Positions 52,229 to 62,185 of a stretch of DNA of 64,000 bases are shown piece after piece. Made by a program: the position numbers and the translations under genes. Location: the NCBI RefSeq assembly GCF_900155395.1, contig NZ_LT699727.1, forward strand, positions 124,001 through 188,000. The letters run 5' to 3'. Each line of letters starts with the position of its first letter. Within the stretch, counting starts at the first letter, position 1. The notes beneath the pieces are model-generated. The model made no database searches. It was not told the origin of the DNA and saw nothing but the letters and a program-made list of their open reading frames with translations. The DNA is from Merdibacter massiliensis (GTDB taxonomy: Bacteria > Bacillota_I > Bacilli_A > Erysipelotrichales > Erysipelotrichaceae).

Positions 52229-53704
52229 TTATGATCCGATTTGTGTATATCCCATCAAGTAATGATCTATCTCACGAGCACATTCTTTTCCTTCTGCAAT
52301 GGCCCAAACGACCAAAGATTGTCCGCGTCGGGCATCTCCTGCAACGAATAAATTGCTATCCTCGATTTGATGACCATTAGCTTTTGCAGCGATCGTATGA
52401 CGTTTGGTCAATGGCAATTTACCTGCATCACTAACATAGGATTCACAACCTACAAAACCAGCCGCAATCAGCACCATATCTGCTTCCAGCACTTGTTCGC
52501 TGCCGGCAACTTCGACCATCTGACCATCTTTTCTTTCCAAACGGACGGTTTCAACAGCACTTAATTTTCCATCTTTCTGAATGAAACGTTTTACCGTTGT
52601 TTCATAAATACGAGGATCTTTTCCAAACACAGCTGCACATTCTATTTGTCCATAATCCGTTTTGCAGACACGCGGCCATTGAGGCCAAGGATTGCCTGGT
52701 GTTCTCTGCAGCGGCGGTTGCGGCATCATTTCCAATTGGATGACAGATGTGCATCCTTGACGTATACAGGTAGCTACACAATCATTTCCAGTGTCTCCCC
52801 CGCCAACCACAATTACTTTCTTGCCTTTTGCCTGAAAAGCATCTTCTTTAATCTCTGTATGATTTAATAAAGCTTTTGTTACCGTGCTTAAATAATCCAC
52901 TGCGAAATGAATATAAGGATTGTCTCTGCCTTCTACAGCAAGATCACGCGGCTGTTTGGAACCGCAGCAGATCGCTATTGCATCATATTCCTTTTCTAAT
53001 GCTGCAAATTTGATATTTTTGCCTACATCACTGTTGAAGTGAAAGACGATGCCTTCTTCCTGCATTAATGCAATACGGCGTTCCACAATTTCTTTATCCA
53101 GCTTCATATTCGGAATGCCATACATCAAAAGTCCGCCTGCACGCTCTTCTCGCTCATATACATGGACTTCATGTCCTCTTTGATTCAAAGTATATGCTAC
53201 GCTCAAGCCGCTGGGCCCGCTTCCGATCACTGCTACTTTTTTTCCGCGGTGACCCGTATTTTTATGCGGCTGCATCCAGCCGTTGGCAAATCCTTCCTCA
53301 ATGATAAAACGCTCATTGTCATGAATCGTAACCGGTTCATCATTCATGCCGCACACACAGGCTTTCTCGCACAAGGAAGGACAAACCCGACCTGTAAATT
53401 CAGGAAAGGGATTTGTCTTTAATAAGCGAATGAGTGCATCCTGCATATGACCATGATACAGTTCGTCATTCCATTCTGGAATCAAATTATGCAATGGGCA
53501 CCCAGTGACCATTCCCGCTAATTCCATAGCAGACTGGCACAAAGGTACGCCACAATTCATACAGCGTGCTGCTTGCTGTTTTCTTTGCTCTCTTTGAAAA
53601 GGTTCATACAATTCTTCAAAATCAGCAATACGTTTTGCTGCCGGGCGCGGTGTCATATCCACACGTGCATATTCTAAAAATCCACTTGGCTTACCCATGA
53701 TCAT
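52229..53704 (-). CDS. gltD: Glutamate synthase small subunit
   Basis: 491 residues. The N-terminal 4Fe-4S part has ARCMNCGVPLCQ, GCPLHNLIPEWN and CPSLCEKACVCG. The two nucleotide-binding folds are VAVIGSGPSGLSVAYTLNQRG (FAD) and KVIVVGGGDTGNDCVATCIRQ (NADPH), ending in FVAGDARRGQSLVVWAIAEG. It feeds electrons to GltB. It overlaps gltB by four bases. Confidence 0.96.
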   Translation of the reverse strand: MIMGKPSGFLEYARVDMTPRPAAKRIADFEELYEPFQREQRKQQAARCMNCGVPLCQSAMELAGMVTGCPLHNLIPEWNDELYHGHMQDALIRLLKTNPFPEFTGRVCPSLCEKACVCGMNDEPVTIHDNERFIIEEGFANGWMQPHKNTGHRGKKVAVIGSGPSGLSVAYTLNQRGHEVHVYEREERAGGLLMYGIPNMKLDKEIVERRIALMQEEGIVFHFNSDVGKNIKFAALEKEYDAIAICCGSKQPRDLAVEGRDNPYIHFAVDYLSTVTKALLNHTEIKEDAFQAKGKKVIVVGGGDTGNDCVATCIRQGCTSVIQLEMMPQPPLQRTPGNPWPQWPRVCKTDYGQIECAAVFGKDPRIYETTVKRFIQKDGKLSAVETVRLERKDGQMVEVAGSEQVLEADMVLIAAGFVGCESYVSDAGKLPLTKRHTIAAKANGHQIEDSNLFVAGDARRGQSLVVWAIAEGKECAREIDHYLMGYTQIGS

Positions 53705-56700
53705 CGCACTCCTTTCTTTTTCTCAAAAGCTCGTAATTTTGCTTCTTCTTCATTAAATCCATGCTGCTGCAGCTGATGGATCGTGTGCAGCATCCAACGA
53801 TAGTCCCTAGGTATGATCTTTTTGAAGTTTTCTTTCACATCTTCAAAATGATCCAGTATCCATTGACCATGTTCGCTTTGAGTCGCATCTACATAATCCA
53901 CGATCATTTCCTTCAAACGTTGGAAGTCGCTTTCCTCATGGATTTCTTCCAAATCCACAAGATCTTTATTTACCCGCAAATAAAGGTCATGATGCTCATC
54001 TAAGATATACGCAATACCGCCGCTCATTCCGGCAGCGACATTCTTTCCTGTAGGTCCTAAGATCACGACACAGCCACCGGTCATATATTCCAAGGCATGA
54101 TCGCCGCATCCTTCTACAACGGCGATTGCCCCGGAGTTTCTTACCGCAAAACGTTCTCCGGCCACACCATTGATATAGGCACTGCCGCTTGTTGCTCCAT
54201 ACAGTGCAACATTTCCAATGATGATATTTTCATTTGCACGGTAATTTGCTTCCTTTGGAATCGTAATGCTTAACTTGCCTCCTGAAAGTCCTTTGCCAAA
54301 ATAATCGTTGGCATCCCCTTGCAAGTGGATCGAGATCCCTTTTGGCAAGAATGCGCCAAATGACTGTCCGCCGCTTCCGCTGCAAGCAATCTGACAAGTA
54401 TCATCTTTTAATGTTTTGCCATAATGCGAAGTAACATAAGATCCCAATAAAGTACCAAAGGTACGATCTGTATTATCTAGACGCAATGTACAGTGATAGG
54501 TCTCTTTATTTTCCATCGCCTTTTTAAATCCAGGAATCAAAATCTTTGCATCTTTTGTTTGATCCAAATGGAAATCATAAACATCCTTTTGGTCAAAATG
54601 CTTCTTCTCTTCACTTGGATGCAGCTGCAGTAAATTATCGATTTTTAAACGATGTTCTTTTGCTTCATCGCTTACTTTCAAACACTCTTTATGTCCAATC
54701 ATCTCTTCCAATGTATGGAACCCCAACTGTGCCATGATCTCACGCAACTGCTGTGCAACAAACATCATAAAATTAATGACATGTTCTGGTTTTCCCTGGA
54801 AACGACGACGTAAGCATTCATTCTGCGTAGCAATACCGACCGGGCAAGTGTCCAGATTGCAAACACGCATCATCATGCAGCCCATCGCTACCAACGGTCC
54901 GCTTGCAAAGCCAAATTCTTCAGCTCCTAATAATGCTGCAACTGCTACATCTCTGCCGCTCATCAGCTTTCCATCCGTTTCCAGACATACACGGCTGCGC
55001 AATCCGTTTTGAACTAATTGTTCATGTGTCTGAATAACGCCAAGTTCCCACGGCAAACCTGCATGATGGATCGAACTTTGCGGTGCAGCCCCGGTACCGC
55101 CGTCAAATCCTGAGATCAAGATGACTTGTGCACCCGCCTTGGCAACACCACAGGCAATCGTGCCGACACCATCTTCACTTACCAGTTTGACTGAGATGCG
55201 TGCTCTTGGATTTGCATTTTTCAGATCATAGATCAACTGTGCCAGATCTTCGATCGAATAAATATCATGATGCGGCGGCGGGGAAATCAGTGTCACACCC
55301 GGTGTTGAATAACGCGTGGTAGCAATCCAAGGATATACTTTGGTACCAGGCAGATGTCCGCCTTCTCCCGGTTTCGCACCTTGTGCCATTTTGATCTGGA
55401 TCTCTTGTGCACTATTCAAATACTCGCTCGTAACGCCAAAACGCCCGCTTGCCACCTGCTTGATGGCACTGTTTCTTTCCGTACCTAAACGTTCTGGTTT
55501 TTCTCCGCCTTCTCCGCTGTTGCTCTTTCCATGCAAACGGTTCATGGCGATTGCCAAACAAGTATGCGCCTCTTCTGAAATGGAACCATATGACATAGCG
55601 CCTGTCTTAAAGCGGCGAACGATATTTTCTGCACTCTCTACTTCCTCTAACGGAATCGGTTTTCGTTTACTATCATCAAATTCCAACAATGAACGAATCG
55701 TAAACGGCTGATGCTCTTGATGAATCAAATCTGTATAGCGTTTAAATTCCTCATAATCACCGTTACGTACTGCATTTTGCAAAGTAACGATGGTTTTTGG
55801 ACTATACAGATGGCGTTCTTTTCCTTCTCCGCTGCGCAAGCGATGGAAACCGATCGTATCAAGAGAATAATCGACACCCATTCCTAGCGGATCGAAGGCA
55901 CGGTCATGATACCAGCGAACATCCCGTTCGATATCTTCCAGACATACACCGCCGACTTGAGAACGTGTATTAGTAAAATAACGATCGATGACGCTGCGAT
56001 CCAAGCCGATTGCTTCAAAGATTTGCGCAGACTGATAAGACTGCAAAGTCGAAATGCCCATCTTAGCTGCTATCTTTACGACGCCATGCAGAATAGCATC
56101 ATTATAGTCGCGTATAGCTGCGCTGCTTTCTTTATCCAGTACATCTTTTTCGATCATCTCTCGAATGCTTTCATGTGCTAAATATGGATAGATCGCACCT
56201 ACCCCATAACCTAATAATGTCGCAAACTGATGTACATCGCGCGGTTCTCCGCTTTCTAAGACGATCGATACCGTGCTCTTCTTTTTCGTCTGTACAAAAT
56301 GCTGTTCCAAAGCTGCTACTGCAAGCAAGGAAGGAATTGCTAAGTGTTCTTCATCCATTCCGCGATCGCTTAAAATCAAGATATTTGCTCCATGCTGGCA
56401 GGCATGATCACAAGTGACAAATAAAGTCTCTAAAGCCTCCTCCAGACTCATCCCCTGATAAAATAACAATGAGATTTCTTCTACATGGAATTTTGGATGC
56501 TGCAGTGAACGGATCTTATCCATATCGCGACCATCCAAAATTGGATTATGTACTTCCAATACCGTACAATTATGATCTTGATCTTCTAACAGATTCCCCT
56601 GCGAACCTAAATATACAGAAGTATCCGTAACTACTTTTTCTCTTAGTGAATCGATCGGCGGATTAGTAACCTGTGCAAACTGTTGTTTGAAATAATGAAA

Positions 56701-58215
56701 CAATAACGGATGACAGTCACTTAAAGAAGCCAATGGAATGTCACTGCCCATAGAAGCTGTCGGCTCAACACCGTTTTTGGCCATCGGCAAGATCTGTTCA
56801 CGCAGATCTTCATATGTGTAACCAAACACTTTGTATAACAGGTTGCGCTCCTCTTGCTTCATGATAACAGTCTTCTTTTCCGGAGCAGGCAAATTCTTTA
56901 ATTTTAATAAACAGCGGTCCAACCATTCTCCATACGGATGACTATTGACATAATACTTTTTGCATTCTTCATCACTGATCAAACGTTTTTCTTTCGTGTC
57001 CACCAGCAGCATTCTGCCTGGATGCAAACGGTCTTTTTGTACGACATGCGCTTCATCGATCTCTAACACACCAACTTCGGATGACAAGGTCAATGTATTA
57101 TCGTCGGTTAACCACCAACGCAGCGGGCGCAAACCATTTCGATCCAAGACAGCGCCTAATTTCACACCATCAGAGAATAAAATAGCAGCTGGACCATCCC
57201 ATGGTTCCATCATAGTTGCATAATAATGGTAAAAATCTTTTTTATCCCTCTCCATAAAGTCATTGCGCCAAGGTTGCGGAATCGTGATCATCACTGCTTT
57301 TTCCATCGGCACGCCATTCATGCGCAAAAACTCTAATGTATTGTCTAACATAGCAGAATCGGAACCAGATGGATCAATAACCGGAAGGATCTTTCTTCCG
57401 TATTGTTCCATAAACGGAGAATGCATATTCTCTTCTCTGGTCAGCATCCGGTTGCAGTTTCCGCGAATCGTATTGATCTCCCCGTTATGAGCGATCATAT
57501 GATTCGGCTGCGCTCTTTCCCAGCTTGGCTGTGTATTGGTAGAAAAACGCGAATGCACGATTGCCAAAGCACTCTCATATTTATCGCTATGCAGATCTTC
57601 ATAGAAAGCGCGAAGCTGATTGACCAGAAACATTCCTTTATACACGATCGTTCGCGATGACAAAGAGACCACATAAGTATCTGGACAACTCTTTTCATAT
57701 TGTCTGCGAATGACATACAACCGTTGTTCAAAGGCATCTCCTGCCTCTACATCTTTTGGACGGGAAAGAAAACATTGACGGATCATCGGCATGCATTCTC
57801 TCGCTTTTTCCCCTAATATTTCTGGTCGACAAGGTACATCGCGCCAGCCAAGAACGGTTGCCCCTTCATGTACGCTTATCGTTTCAAATAACTGTTCGCT
57901 TTTGCGGCGAGCAAATGTTTGTGTAGGCAAAAAGAGCATAGCAATGCCGTAATCCCCTTCTTTCGGCAAAGCAAAGCCCTCTTTTTTTACTGCTTTTGTG
58001 AAAAAACGATGAGCAATCTGCAACAAGATTCCCACACCATCTCCAACTTTTCCACTGGCATCTTTTCCTGCACGATGCTCCAGACGCTCTACGATAGAAA
58101 GAGCTTGGTCAACGATTCGATATTCCTTTCGGCCGTCGATATTTACCAAGGCTCCGATACCGCAGGCATCATGTTCTAAGACCATGTCTGTTTTTCTTCG
58201 TACTTCCTTGCACAT
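53701..58215 (-). CDS. gltB: Glutamate synthase large subunit
   Basis: 1504 residues, normal length. An N-terminal nucleophile glutaminase (EHDACGIGALVNIDG; the cysteine becomes the new N-terminus) is followed by the central domain and the FMN/2-oxoglutarate synthase domain (SISEEAHTCLAIAMNRLHGK, then GEGGHLPG, then ISGFDGGTGAAPQSSIHHAG). Next are the 3Fe-4S cysteines (MRVCNLDTCPVGIATQ) and the C-terminal GXGXG beta-helix. It converts glutamine and 2-oxoglutarate to two glutamates. It is between asnB and gltD in the operon. Confidence 0.97.
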   Translation of the reverse strand: MCKEVRRKTDMVLEHDACGIGALVNIDGRKEYRIVDQALSIVERLEHRAGKDASGKVGDGVGILLQIAHRFFTKAVKKEGFALPKEGDYGIAMLFLPTQTFARRKSEQLFETISVHEGATVLGWRDVPCRPEILGEKARECMPMIRQCFLSRPKDVEAGDAFEQRLYVIRRQYEKSCPDTYVVSLSSRTIVYKGMFLVNQLRAFYEDLHSDKYESALAIVHSRFSTNTQPSWERAQPNHMIAHNGEINTIRGNCNRMLTREENMHSPFMEQYGRKILPVIDPSGSDSAMLDNTLEFLRMNGVPMEKAVMITIPQPWRNDFMERDKKDFYHYYATMMEPWDGPAAILFSDGVKLGAVLDRNGLRPLRWWLTDDNTLTLSSEVGVLEIDEAHVVQKDRLHPGRMLLVDTKEKRLISDEECKKYYVNSHPYGEWLDRCLLKLKNLPAPEKKTVIMKQEERNLLYKVFGYTYEDLREQILPMAKNGVEPTASMGSDIPLASLSDCHPLLFHYFKQQFAQVTNPPIDSLREKVVTDTSVYLGSQGNLLEDQDHNCTVLEVHNPILDGRDMDKIRSLQHPKFHVEEISLLFYQGMSLEEALETLFVTCDHACQHGANILILSDRGMDEEHLAIPSLLAVAALEQHFVQTKKKSTVSIVLESGEPRDVHQFATLLGYGVGAIYPYLAHESIREMIEKDVLDKESSAAIRDYNDAILHGVVKIAAKMGISTLQSYQSAQIFEAIGLDRSVIDRYFTNTRSQVGGVCLEDIERDVRWYHDRAFDPLGMGVDYSLDTIGFHRLRSGEGKERHLYSPKTIVTLQNAVRNGDYEEFKRYTDLIHQEHQPFTIRSLLEFDDSKRKPIPLEEVESAENIVRRFKTGAMSYGSISEEAHTCLAIAMNRLHGKSNSGEGGEKPERLGTERNSAIKQVASGRFGVTSEYLNSAQEIQIKMAQGAKPGEGGHLPGTKVYPWIATTRYSTPGVTLISPPPHHDIYSIEDLAQLIYDLKNANPRARISVKLVSEDGVGTIACGVAKAGAQVILISGFDGGTGAAPQSSIHHAGLPWELGVIQTHEQLVQNGLRSRVCLETDGKLMSGRDVAVAALLGAEEFGFASGPLVAMGCMMMRVCNLDTCPVGIATQNECLRRRFQGKPEHVINFMMFVAQQLREIMAQLGFHTLEEMIGHKECLKVSDEAKEHRLKIDNLLQLHPSEEKKHFDQKDVYDFHLDQTKDAKILIPGFKKAMENKETYHCTLRLDNTDRTFGTLLGSYVTSHYGKTLKDDTCQIACSGSGGQSFGAFLPKGISIHLQGDANDYFGKGLSGGKLSITIPKEANYRANENIIIGNVALYGATSGSAYINGVAGERFAVRNSGAIAVVEGCGDHALEYMTGGCVVILGPTGKNVAAGMSGGIAYILDEHHDLYLRVNKDLVDLEEIHEESDFQRLKEMIVDYVDATQSEHGQWILDHFEDVKENFKKIIPRDYRWMLHTIHQLQQHGFNEEEAKLRAFEKKKGVR

Positions 58216-58230
58216 TCCATATTCCTCCCT

Positions 58231-59811
58231 CTAACAGCCGCTATCGCCATAATTTGAGAGGACGCGAGCACTTGGATCGTTTACATCACAGCCTTCCCAT
58301 TCGCGATTCGGCATCCAGAAACCAGCGACCATTTGTGCTTGGTTTGGATAAAATGATTCAAATAATTCTCGATATAACAGCGATTCCTTGCTGAAAGGTT
58401 TCGCAAAATCATACTTTTCACTTTTCTCTTTGAATTCTTGATCTGTGTAATACTTTTCAGCATACAGTTGCAATTCATCACGCAGTGAATGCCCCACAGC
58501 ATCTGAAAAAGCTGCTTTCTCTCTCATCAAGATATTCTGCGGCAAATAGTCTCCTTCAAATGCATGACGCAATAAATATTTTCCTTTTCCATAACGGTTC
58601 AATTTTTTTTCTGGATCGATGCTCATAACGTATTCAACAAAAGCGAGATCTCCAAAAGGCACCCTGGCTTCCATCGAATTCACGCTGATACAACGATCGG
58701 CGCGCAGGACATCATACATATGCAATTCACGAATGCGCTTTTCACTTTCTTTTTGAAATGCCTCCGCATTTGGTGCAAAATCCGTATACTTATAACCAAA
58801 TAACTCATCCGAGATCTCTCCGGTCATCAACACACGGATATCGGTATTTTCATGAATCCATTTGCATAACAAATACATACCGATCGAAGCACGGATCGTT
58901 GTGATGTCATAAGTTGCTAAGGTCTTGACAACTTCCGGCAATGCATGAATGACATCTTCCTTCGTAATGATCACTTCATGATGATCACTGTGCAGATATT
59001 CTGCAACTTCTCTTGCATATTTGAGATCAATTGCATCTGTTGCCATTCCAATTGCAAACGTGGGAATTGGCTTTTTCAATAATTTTGCTGAAATTGCACA
59101 GACCAATGAAGAATCCAGCCCGCCGCTTAACAAAAAACCTAAAGGGGCGTCTGCATCCAAACGTTTCGCTACACCGTCAACCAAGCGGGCATGGATTTCT
59201 TCACAGACTGTATCCAGATCTTCCTTATGCACCCGGCTTACCTTTGTCATATCACGATAACAATGAAATTCTCCATCTGCATAGTAGTGACCTGGTGGAA
59301 AAGGGTAGACCTTTTCACACAGTGAAGTCAAATTCTTTGGTTCACTGGCAAAAACGATCGACCCTTTTTGATCATATCCATAATACAAAGGACGTATACC
59401 AATCGGATCACGGGCAGCAATAAACTGATACTTTTTCCCATCGTAGAGGATCAAAGCAAATTCTGCATCCAATTGTGCAAACATCGCTGTTCCTAATTCC
59501 TCATATAATGGCAATAATATTTCACAATCACTATCGCTTATAAAAGAATATCCCTTTTCTTCTAACTGTTTGCGCAATGAACGAAATCCATAGATTTCTC
59601 CATTGCAGACGACCATGGAATCATCCTTTATAAAAGGCTGCATTCCGCGCTCATCCAATCCCATGATTGCAAGACGATGAAATCCCAGGATCCCCTCCCC
59701 AGTATCTAAGATCCTTGTATCGTCTGGTCCTCTTGATTTTGTTTTTGCAAAAGCTTCCTCAAATGCTTTCAAAGAAGCTTCTTTGCGACAATACCCCATG
59801 ATCGAACACAT
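58231..59811 (-). CDS. asnB: Asparagine synthase (glutamine-hydrolysing)
   Basis: 526 residues. Cys2 after the initiator Met (MCSIMGYC) is the glutaminase nucleophile. GFHRLAIMGLDERGMQPF and VVCNGEIYGFRSL are glutaminase blocks, and LGFLLSGGLDSSLVCAISA is the PP-loop of the AMP-forming synthase domain. It makes asparagine from aspartate, glutamine and ATP. Fifteen bases upstream of gltB and 45 downstream of glnN, so cotranscribed. Confidence 0.95.
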   Translation of the reverse strand: MCSIMGYCRKEASLKAFEEAFAKTKSRGPDDTRILDTGEGILGFHRLAIMGLDERGMQPFIKDDSMVVCNGEIYGFRSLRKQLEEKGYSFISDSDCEILLPLYEELGTAMFAQLDAEFALILYDGKKYQFIAARDPIGIRPLYYGYDQKGSIVFASEPKNLTSLCEKVYPFPPGHYYADGEFHCYRDMTKVSRVHKEDLDTVCEEIHARLVDGVAKRLDADAPLGFLLSGGLDSSLVCAISAKLLKKPIPTFAIGMATDAIDLKYAREVAEYLHSDHHEVIITKEDVIHALPEVVKTLATYDITTIRASIGMYLLCKWIHENTDIRVLMTGEISDELFGYKYTDFAPNAEAFQKESEKRIRELHMYDVLRADRCISVNSMEARVPFGDLAFVEYVMSIDPEKKLNRYGKGKYLLRHAFEGDYLPQNILMREKAAFSDAVGHSLRDELQLYAEKYYTDQEFKEKSEKYDFAKPFSKESLLYRELFESFYPNQAQMVAGFWMPNREWEGCDVNDPSARVLSNYGDSGC

Positions 59812-59856
59812 GGTACATCCCTCCTCGTATTTATTCCTATCGACGTTCCTTATTGA

Positions 59857-61950
59857 TTATAAAATTCCAAATAAAAGCTTTCCATAAGTTGGGAATGGCC
59901 AGTATTCTGGTGATGTCATCGTTTCTAATTCATCACAAGAACTACGCAGCGCATCCATAGCAGCCAAGATCACATCACGATAGTAAGCTGCTACTTCTTC
60001 GTAATCCATTTTTTCTGCAGCTTTGACTGCATCTTCTAATTTCTCCAAGCTTTCAGCCGCCTGTGCTTGCAACTCGCTCGCACGGGCAACCACTTTTTCT
60101 TCATAAGTGGTATTGATAGAAGTACTTACCTGGCGTTTGCTGCAAACCGTATCGCTCCATGCTTTGATCTGTGCACTTGTTGCAGGCAAGATCAATTTAT
60201 GTGCCATATCGATCATCGTTCGAGCTTCGATGTGAATTGTCTTCACATATTCTTCCATCAAGATCTCATAACGCGAACGCATTTCTTCTTCGCTGAATAC
60301 ACCATGACGCTCAAACAATGCAATATTTTCATCATGAATGAAATAAGGCAAAGCGTCCGGTGTCGTACGCAGATTCAATAAACCGCGTTTTTCTGCTTCT
60401 TCGATCCATGCATCATCATAACCATTGCCATTGAAGATAATACGTTTATGCTGATGGATCGTATCTTTGATAATAGCATGCAATGCACTTGGCAGATCTG
60501 GCGCAACTTCCAATACATCTGCAAATTGTTTTAATTCATCCGCAACTACTGTATTCAATACAATATTGGCACCTGCAATGGAAGAAGAACTTCCCGGCAT
60601 ACGGAATTCAAATTTATTTCCGGTAAATGCAAATGGTGAAGTACGGTTACGATCAGTCGTATCTTTAGGGAATTTCGGCAATACATGGGCACCGATCTTC
60701 ATCAATTCTTTTTCTTTGCCGCTGTATGCGCGATCTTCTTCAATTGCATCCAGAATTTCTGTCAGCTCGTCTCCTAAGAACATGCTCAAGATAGCCGGCG
60801 GAGCTTCATTTGCACCCAAACGGTGGTCATTTCCGGCTGTTGCAACGCTTAAACGCAATAAATCCTGATGTTCATCTACTGCTTTGATTACTGCACATAA
60901 GAACAATAAGAATTGTGCATTTTCATATGGAGTATCCCCTGGCTCTAGTAAGTTTACTCCCGTATCTGTAGAAATGGACCAGTTATTATGTTTTCCACTA
61001 CCGTTGATGCCTTCAAATGGTTTTTCATGCAATAATGCAACCAGATCATGTTTTTTAGCTATACGCTGGATCAATTCCATGGTTAACTGGTTATGATCTG
61101 TCGCAATATTTGTTGTTGAGAATACAGGTGCGATCTCATATTGTGCAGGCGCAACCTCATTATGTTCCGTTTTTGCTGCGACACCTAATTTCCACAATTC
61201 TTCATTCAATTCATTCATGAAAGACTGTACTCTGGATTTGATCGTTCCAAAATAATGATCTTCCATTTCTTGACCTTTTGGAGTAGGAGCACCAAACAAT
61301 GTACGTCCTGCATAGATCAAATCTTTTCTTTGACGATAATATTCTTTATCTACCAAGAAATATTCTTGTTCACTGCCGACTGTTGTTTTTACTGAACGTA
61401 CATCTTCATTGCCGAACAGCTTCAAGATACGCATCGCTTGCTTATTAATTGCTTCCATACTGCGAAGCAATGGTGTTTTTTTATCTAGTGCATGTCCGCT
61501 GTAAGAGCAAAATGCTGTTGGAATGCACAAAACGTGATTCTTTATGAAAGCATAGGATGTTGGGTCCCAGGCAGTATACCCTCTTGCTTCAAAAGTAGCG
61601 CGCAATCCGCCACTTGGAAAAGATGATGCATCTGGTTCACCTTTGATCAGCTCTTTACCAGAAAATTCCATCATCACTTTGCCATGTCCGTCTGGATTGA
61701 TGAAACTATCATGTTTTTCTGCTGTAACGCCTGTCATTGGCTGGAACCAATGTGTATAATGGGTAGCTCCTCTTTCTACTGCCCAGTCTTTCATCGCATT
61801 CGCAACTGCATTGGCAATTTTGATGTTAAGTGGTCGTCCATCTAAAATGGTTTTCTGTAATTCTCGATATGTGTCTTTTGGCAGACGTTCACGCATAACG
61901 CCTTCATCAAAAACCATAGAGCCGAACAGCTCTGTAACCTGTGTTTTCAT
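59857..61950 (-). CDS. glnN: Type III glutamine synthetase
   Basis: 697 residues, the length of [23 protein letters not shown] and [18 protein letters not shown] are active-site blocks, [19 protein letters not shown] lies between them, and the GSIII-specific opening is [24 protein letters not shown]. It makes glutamine from glutamate and ammonia. First gene of glnN-asnB-gltB-gltD, behind a leader with a strong terminator hairpin. A second, class I enzyme (glnA) starts at 63,843. Confidence 0.95.
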   Translation of the reverse strand: MKTQVTELFGSMVFDEGVMRERLPKDTYRELQKTILDGRPLNIKIANAVANAMKDWAVERGATHYTHWFQPMTGVTAEKHDSFINPDGHGKVMMEFSGKELIKGEPDASSFPSGGLRATFEARGYTAWDPTSYAFIKNHVLCIPTAFCSYSGHALDKKTPLLRSMEAINKQAMRILKLFGNEDVRSVKTTVGSEQEYFLVDKEYYRQRKDLIYAGRTLFGAPTPKGQEMEDHYFGTIKSRVQSFMNELNEELWKLGVAAKTEHNEVAPAQYEIAPVFSTTNIATDHNQLTMELIQRIAKKHDLVALLHEKPFEGINGSGKHNNWSISTDTGVNLLEPGDTPYENAQFLLFLCAVIKAVDEHQDLLRLSVATAGNDHRLGANEAPPAILSMFLGDELTEILDAIEEDRAYSGKEKELMKIGAHVLPKFPKDTTDRNRTSPFAFTGNKFEFRMPGSSSSIAGANIVLNTVVADELKQFADVLEVAPDLPSALHAIIKDTIHQHKRIIFNGNGYDDAWIEEAEKRGLLNLRTTPDALPYFIHDENIALFERHGVFSEEEMRSRYEILMEEYVKTIHIEARTMIDMAHKLILPATSAQIKAWSDTVCSKRQVSTSINTTYEEKVVARASELQAQAAESLEKLEDAVKAAEKMDYEEVAAYYRDVILAAMDALRSSCDELETMTSPEYWPFPTYGKLLFGIL

Positions 61951-61970
61951 AAAATTTCACTCTCCTTAAC

Positions 61971-62030
61971 AAAAAAAGAACGGCAGAGGCGAACAGTATC
62001 TAAAAAGATACACGACGCCTTTGCCGTTTC
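61971..62030 (-). terminator. Attenuator terminator in the glnN leader
   Basis: Minus-strand arms AACGGCAAAGGCG / CGCCTCTGCCGTT around GTATCTTTTTAGATAC, then CTTTTTTTG. The T run ends a few bases before the glnN Shine-Dalgarno (AAGGAGAG), so the gene cannot be read unless this hairpin is bypassed. Confidence 0.85.
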
Positions 62031-62120
62031 TAGATGCATTTCGAGGAAGGAATTCATGGAATGCGGCGGGGATGTCCACGCGTACATGATCGCCTCCATC
62101 GTTCATGCTATGCATTATGA
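62031..62120 (-). promoter_or_regulatory. Structured leader upstream of the glnN attenuator
   Basis: A hairpin at 62,056-62,099 (ATGGA/TCCAT, GGCG/CGCC, ATGT/ACAT, loop ACGCGTGG) is framed by ATGCAT on both sides (62,034-62,039 and 62,110-62,115), which can pair. It matches none of the glutamine riboswitch consensus I know. It may bind a ligand or protein that decides read-through. Confidence 0.5.
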
Positions 62121-62185
62121 AACAAAACAAGAAAAATGTCAAGTGTTTTGTTGAAAATAATTTCAAATGATGAAACTTTTTTTCT

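Noticed and set aside
61966-62166. 66-codon minus-strand frame in the glnN leader
   Set aside because: It runs through a terminator hairpin and folded leader; no ribosome site. The RNA explanation is better.
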